From: Geobacter sp.
GTDB taxonomy: Bacteria; Desulfobacterota; Desulfuromonadia; Geobacterales; DSM-12255
Length of the DNA stretch: 64,000 nt
Reading direction: 5' to 3'
NCBI GenBank assembly: GCA_009684525.1
Contig: WKKR01000001.1
Coordinates: 496,001-560,000 of the forward strand
The position numbers were made by a program, and so were the translations under genes. This document shows, piece after piece, positions 60,503 to 64,000 of the stretch; positions within the stretch are counted from its first letter, which is position 1; each line of letters starts with the position of its first letter. The notes under the pieces were generated by a model. It had not been told where the DNA came from, ran no database searches, and worked only from the letters and a program-made list of their open reading frames with translations.

Positions 60503-63204
60503 AGCTCGTCAATGGCCTTGCAGAGACGCTCCCTGATCTCCTCTACCTTCCTGTCGCTGGTTACCTTGTGCCCGAAGATATCCTTGACGTAGAAGACGTC
60601 GGCAACCTGGTCCACCTTGGTGGATATCTTGGAGATGCCGATATAGAGCCCCAGCTCGGTCAGGGTGCTGGTGATGCTGTAGAGCAGACCGACCTTGTCG
60701 TGGGTATAGATGTCGATGACCGTATAATCGGCAGAGACCTCGTTGTCGATCTCCACCCTGGTCGGGAAGCGGGGCCGGGGGCGGTCGGTGAGCACGGTGC
60801 CCCGCTGGCGCTTTTCCACCAGGGTGCGGACATTCACCTGGCCCTGCAGGACCTGCCTCAGGTCCTCGTCCAGCCGCGCCCACCGGGCCGGATCGGTGAT
60901 GACGAACCCCTGGGGGGCATTGACCTGCAGCACGTCCAGGGCCTTGCCGTTGGTGCCGGTGTGGATCTGAGCGCCGAGGATGTTCATGCCGTTGGCCGCC
61001 ATCACCCCGGTGATCATGGAGAACAGGCCCGGCACATCGAGGGTGCAGACGGTGCAGTTGGAAAAGCCCCCTTCGTGGTCGTGCTCGACACGGGTAACGA
61101 TGGTCTTCCCCTCCAGGGAGAGGAGGATCTTCACATGTTCCGCCAGCACCTTGGGCGGATTGGCCAGGAGGTGGCGGATGGCCATGGCCTTCAACTCCTC
61201 CTTCACCGCCGGGAGCGGGAACTCATCCCCCAGAAGCTCGATGACCTGTCGCTTCACCTTCTTCACCCGCTCGCTGCTCGCCTCCATGCGGAAATCGCCC
61301 CGCTCCAGGACCTGGAACGCCTTCTCGTAGAGCTCCTGTGTCAGCCGTCCCTTCCATTCAGTCCAGACATCGGGACCGACCGCCTTGATGTCGGCATAGG
61401 TCAACAGGTAGAGCATCTTCAGGTTTTCGCTGGTTCCCATCTGGCGGGCAAACTGGACGATCATCTTCTCGTCGTTGAGATCGCGGCGCTGGGCAATGTG
61501 CGCCAGGAGGATATGGTGCCGGATCAGGAACTCCAGCCGCTCACTGTCCTCCTTGGAAAGGCCCATGCGGCGGGCAATGGTCGGCATCATCTCCGCCCCC
61601 AGCTCGGCGTGGCGCCCTCCTCCCCCCTTGCCGATATCGTGCATCAGGACCGCCAGCAAAAGGAGTTCCCGCTTGTCCACGTCACGGGCGACCTGGGTCA
61701 GAAGCGGCAGGTCTTCGGCATGTTCTCCCTTCCAGAGCCGGATGATCTCCTCCACGGCAAAGAGGGAATGGATGTCGACGGTGTAGATGTGATAGAGATC
61801 GTGCTGGACCTTGCAGTAGGTCCGCTCGAATTCGGGGATGAACCGGTTCAGGAACTGCAGGTGATGCATCAGCCGGAGGGTCTCGGCAACCCCCTTGTCG
61901 CTCCGGAGGATGTTGAAGAACGAGGCATTCACCTCGCGGCTGCGCCGGAACTTGTCGTTCACCAGGTCGAGACTGCGCCGGATCAGGGCCTTTGCCCTGA
62001 GACTGAGGCTGACCCCCTGCTTCTGGGCATACTCGAACAACTTCATCAGCCGGGCCGGGTCCTTTTCAATCACCGATTCGTCCGGCACCACCAGTTCACC
62101 CTTGAGGACGTAGAACCCCTCGCCGATGGGGCGGCGGATGAAGTAGCCGATGATCCTGAAGGCCCCTTCCTCGCGGGTGACGCACTTGTTGACCAGGAGC
62201 GAGGAGAAATGCTCCACATCGTTGGCATGCAGGTAGTAGTCCCGCATGAACTCCTCGACGGCAAGGACCCGCCCGTTGTCCTGATAGCCGAGGAACTCGG
62301 CTACCCTGTTCTGGGCATCGAAGGTGAGCTGGTCGTTCTTCCTGCCGGCCAGGTAATGGAGCTCGTTCCTGATCCGCCAGAGATAGGAGAGCGCACGGGA
62401 ATACTCGTCCAGCTCCTCTTCGGCCAGCACCCCCTTGATGATCAGTTCACGCAGGGTAGCGACCTTGTATTTGCTCTTAGCCGCCCAGATGGCGGTATGC
62501 AGATCCCGAAGCCCCCCTTCCCCCTCCTTGAGGTTCGGCTCCAGGATATAAACCGACGAGCCGTACTTTTCCCGCCGCTTGCGCATCTCCGCCAGCTTCT
62601 CGCGGATGAAGGCATCGCTCCCCTTGGTCAGGATCTGGGTGAAGATCACTTTCTGCAGCTCCTTGAACAAGAGCCGCCCGCCGGCCAGGTAGCGGCTGTC
62701 CAGCAGTGCCGTCCTGATCGTCAGGTCGCTTCCCGCCATCTCGATGCAATCGGGTATGGTCCGGACGGAGTAGCCGACATCGAGACGCATGTCCCAGAGG
62801 AAATAGAGGAGTTTCTGGGCAATATCCTCGATCCGGGCAGAGTCCTTCCCCTTGTAGAGGAACATCAGGTCGATGTCGGAAAAGGGGTTCAATTCGCCGC
62901 GGCCATAGCCGCCGGTGGCAACCAGGGTCAGCTGTTCGTCCCTCCGCTTGACCGGAGGCAGATCCTCCAGGATGGAGCGGAACAGCTTGATGATCATGGT
63001 GTCGGTCATCTTGGTGATGTGCTGCACCACCTCTTCGCCGGAGGCGCCTGCACGGTGCTTCTCCATGATGACCTGCCGGTAATGGGCGAGAAAACGCTTG
63101 CTGGCGGTGAAATAGAGCGGCCGCTTCTCCTCGAAGGAGGCCTTGCCGGCATCGCCCGTTTCGTGCGTTTCATCCGGGAAATACTTGTTGATGCTGAATT
63201 CCAT
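60499..63204 (-). CDS. glnD: [Protein-PII] uridylyltransferase / uridylyl-removing enzyme
   Basis: A 901-residue protein with the GlnD order: nucleotidyltransferase (GYGRGELNPFSDIDLMFLY, ~residues 98-116), GlnD PII-uridylyltransferase helical region, HD domain (LLLAVLMHDIGKGGGGRHAELG) and two C-terminal ACT domains that bind glutamine. It uridylylates GlnB at Y51 when glutamine is low and removes UMP when it is high. The target PII gene is at 31097-31435, in the same window but about 30 kb away. Confidence 0.97.
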   Translation of the reverse strand: MEFSINKYFPDETHETGDAGKASFEEKRPLYFTASKRFLAHYRQVIMEKHRAGASGEEVVQHITKMTDTMIIKLFRSILEDLPPVKRRDEQLTLVATGGYGRGELNPFSDIDLMFLYKGKDSARIEDIAQKLLYFLWDMRLDVGYSVRTIPDCIEMAGSDLTIRTALLDSRYLAGGRLLFKELQKVIFTQILTKGSDAFIREKLAEMRKRREKYGSSVYILEPNLKEGEGGLRDLHTAIWAAKSKYKVATLRELIIKGVLAEEELDEYSRALSYLWRIRNELHYLAGRKNDQLTFDAQNRVAEFLGYQDNGRVLAVEEFMRDYYLHANDVEHFSSLLVNKCVTREEGAFRIIGYFIRRPIGEGFYVLKGELVVPDESVIEKDPARLMKLFEYAQKQGVSLSLRAKALIRRSLDLVNDKFRRSREVNASFFNILRSDKGVAETLRLMHHLQFLNRFIPEFERTYCKVQHDLYHIYTVDIHSLFAVEEIIRLWKGEHAEDLPLLTQVARDVDKRELLLLAVLMHDIGKGGGGRHAELGAEMMPTIARRMGLSKEDSERLEFLIRHHILLAHIAQRRDLNDEKMIVQFARQMGTSENLKMLYLLTYADIKAVGPDVWTEWKGRLTQELYEKAFQVLERGDFRMEASSERVKKVKRQVIELLGDEFPLPAVKEELKAMAIRHLLANPPKVLAEHVKILLSLEGKTIVTRVEHDHEGGFSNCTVCTLDVPGLFSMITGVMAANGMNILGAQIHTGTNGKALDVLQVNAPQGFVITDPARWARLDEDLRQVLQGQVNVRTLVEKRQRGTVLTDRPRPRFPTRVEIDNEVSADYTVIDIYTHDKVGLLYSITSTLTELGLYIGISKISTKVDQVADVFYVKDIFGHKVTSDRKVEEIRERLCKAIDEL

Positions 63205-63218
63205 CGGCTCCCCTTTGG

Positions 63219-64000
63219 TCAGCGGCCTGTGTCACCCTGTCGCACATAGGCTGACTGCTGATGCTGACTGACGATGTACGCCCTGACGCCTTCCATGATC
63301 CCGTCGGCTGTCATTTCCTGATACTGGGCATCCCGCAGACGCTGTTCCTCTTTCTCATTGCTGAGAAAGGCGGTCTCCACCAGGATGCTCGGCATGGTGG
63401 CACCGACCAGCACGTAGAACGGCCCCTGTTTCACCCCCAGCGACTTGACCGGATACTGCACATCCACCTTGTGATGGAGCTCTTTCTGCACTACTTCTGC
63501 CAGGTGGGCGGAATCGTTGATCTTGTAATTGACCATCAGGTCGAACAGCACCGCCTGGAGCAGGCTCACCTTTTCCAGGGAGGTACCGTTTTCCTTGGCC
63601 GCAAGCTGGGCAGCCTTCTCGGTCTTGGCCAGACTGAGATAGTAGGTCTCGATCCCGGCGCTGGCTCGATTGGGGGCCGCATTGGCATGGACGGAGATGA
63701 AGAGGTCTGCCCCCACCTGGTTGGCAATGGCCGTCCGCTCCTGGAGTTCCAGGAAAACATCGGTGGAACGGGTCATGACCACATCCAGACCGAGCTCCTC
63801 CTTGAGCCTTTTGGCGAGCTTCAGACCGATAGCGAGCACCACGTCCTTTTCCCTGGTGCCGCCCGCGCCGATGGCGCCGGGATCGTGCCCCCCATGCCCC
63901 GGATCGACCACCACCCGGCGAATCTTGCCGATAGCAACGGGAACCGCCTTGGCAACCGTCGGCCGCAAAGGCTTTTCAACAGCCGGTTCCTTTGCGGGAG
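63219..64000 (-). CDS. N-acetylmuramoyl-L-alanine amidase (Amidase_3), partial
   Basis: The frame is open to the right window edge; about 260 residues are visible at the C-terminal end. It is an Amidase_3 zinc enzyme: VVDPGHGGHDPGAIG (first His ligand), ISVHANAAPNRAS (another His), and the catalytic Glu in LVETAFLSNEKEE. A Pro/Lys-rich linker (PAKEPAVEKPLRP) precedes the catalytic domain, as in AmiC-type enzymes with an N-terminal AMIN domain, which would lie outside the window. It cleaves the stem peptide from MurNAc during cell separation. Confidence 0.92.
   Translation of the reverse strand, partial: PAKEPAVEKPLRPTVAKAVPVAIGKIRRVVVDPGHGGHDPGAIGAGGTREKDVVLAIGLKLAKRLKEELGLDVVMTRSTDVFLELQERTAIANQVGADLFISVHANAAPNRASAGIETYYLSLAKTEKAAQLAAKENGTSLEKVSLLQAVLFDLMVNYKINDSAHLAEVVQKELHHKVDVQYPVKSLGVKQGPFYVLVGATMPSILVETAFLSNEKEEQRLRDAQYQEMTADGIMEGVRAYIVSQHQQSAYVRQGDTGR

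Noticed and set aside
60568-63249. An 893-codon plus-strand open frame
   Set aside because: It is the antisense shadow of glnD, rich in Gly, Gln, His and Asp as expected for a reversed GC-rich gene.

Overview
The window reads as chromosomal DNA of a Geobacter-like member of the Desulfuromonadia (Deltaproteobacteria). This rests on gene content: an electron-transfer-flavoprotein (Etf) to menaquinone module with a ferredoxin-fused EtfA, a four-subunit 2-oxoacid:ferredoxin oxidoreductase, a MucR-type zinc-finger regulator, a DHH-CBS-tRNA nucleotidyltransferase fusion, the PII/GlnA/GlnD nitrogen circuit, methylmalonyl-CoA mutase accessories and GC-rich codon use. I see no prophage, transposase, CRISPR array or rRNA operon. 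It is mostly housekeeping DNA with a few accessory modules.

Layout. 1-1.8 kb: a partial UPF0182 membrane protein and a small glycine-rich Tim44-N-terminus-like protein, both on the minus strand, behind a yybP-ykoY (Mn2+) type riboswitch. 1.9-2.2 kb: divergent tRNA-Leu and tRNA-Ala genes. 2.5-5.9 kb: a six-repeat surface-type protein, a lone CheY and a CheX phosphatase carrying four MshEN-like half motifs. 6-9.8 kb: DsbC, an L,D-transpeptidase, and a cobalamin-linked set (MeaB, a free B12-binding mutase subunit, CobO). 10-11 kb: tRNA-Val and an orphan ParB-like protein. 11.1-16.8 kb: molybdenum cofactor genes (MogA/MoaB family, moaC, moeA, MOSC, moaA) and a B12-binding radical SAM protein. 16.8-22 kb: EttA, a small membrane protein and the A-adding tRNA nucleotidyltransferase fusion. 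22-26.1 kb: a large PAS/GAF histidine kinase bracketed by two ~141-bp repeats, then a Memo-like protein. 26.2-32.6 kb: scpB, scpA, trpS, a site-2-type protease, glnA, glnB and a PanE-like reductase. 32.7-41 kb: M23 peptidase, HrpB, HAD phosphatase, a VanZ-PAP2 fusion and a large SLBB export protein, then a tRNA-Gln/tRNA-Glu operon. 41.3-44.8 kb: the 2-oxoacid oxidoreductase operon, divergent from mucR. 44.9-51.8 kb: hisG, hisI, rlmB, pyrF, proS, ispG and an amidotransferase. 51.8-56 kb: an Etf:menaquinone oxidoreductase with etfA and etfB. 56.5-58.2 kb: an Slp-like lipoprotein and a PEP-CTERM protein. 58.3-64 kb: apgM, xerD, glnD and a partial N-acetylmuramoyl-L-alanine amidase.

How the parts work together. 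GlnB, GlnA and GlnD are the sensor, enzyme and uridylyltransferase of nitrogen control; glnB-glnA has both a sigma-54 and a sigma-70 promoter match. EtfB, EtfA and the membrane FeS protein form a route from acyl-CoA dehydrogenases to menaquinone. The 2-oxoacid oxidoreductase makes reduced ferredoxin. The mutase subunit, MeaB and CobO together serve an adenosylcobalamin mutase whose catalytic chain lies outside the window.

The best candidates for something undescribed are the CheY/MshEN-CheX pair, the Mn2+-riboswitch upstream of a Tim44-like mini-protein and UPF0182, the repeat-bracketed kinase, and the translationally coupled amidotransferase at the end of the Etf operon. Everything was read by eye from the sequence; no database search was possible.
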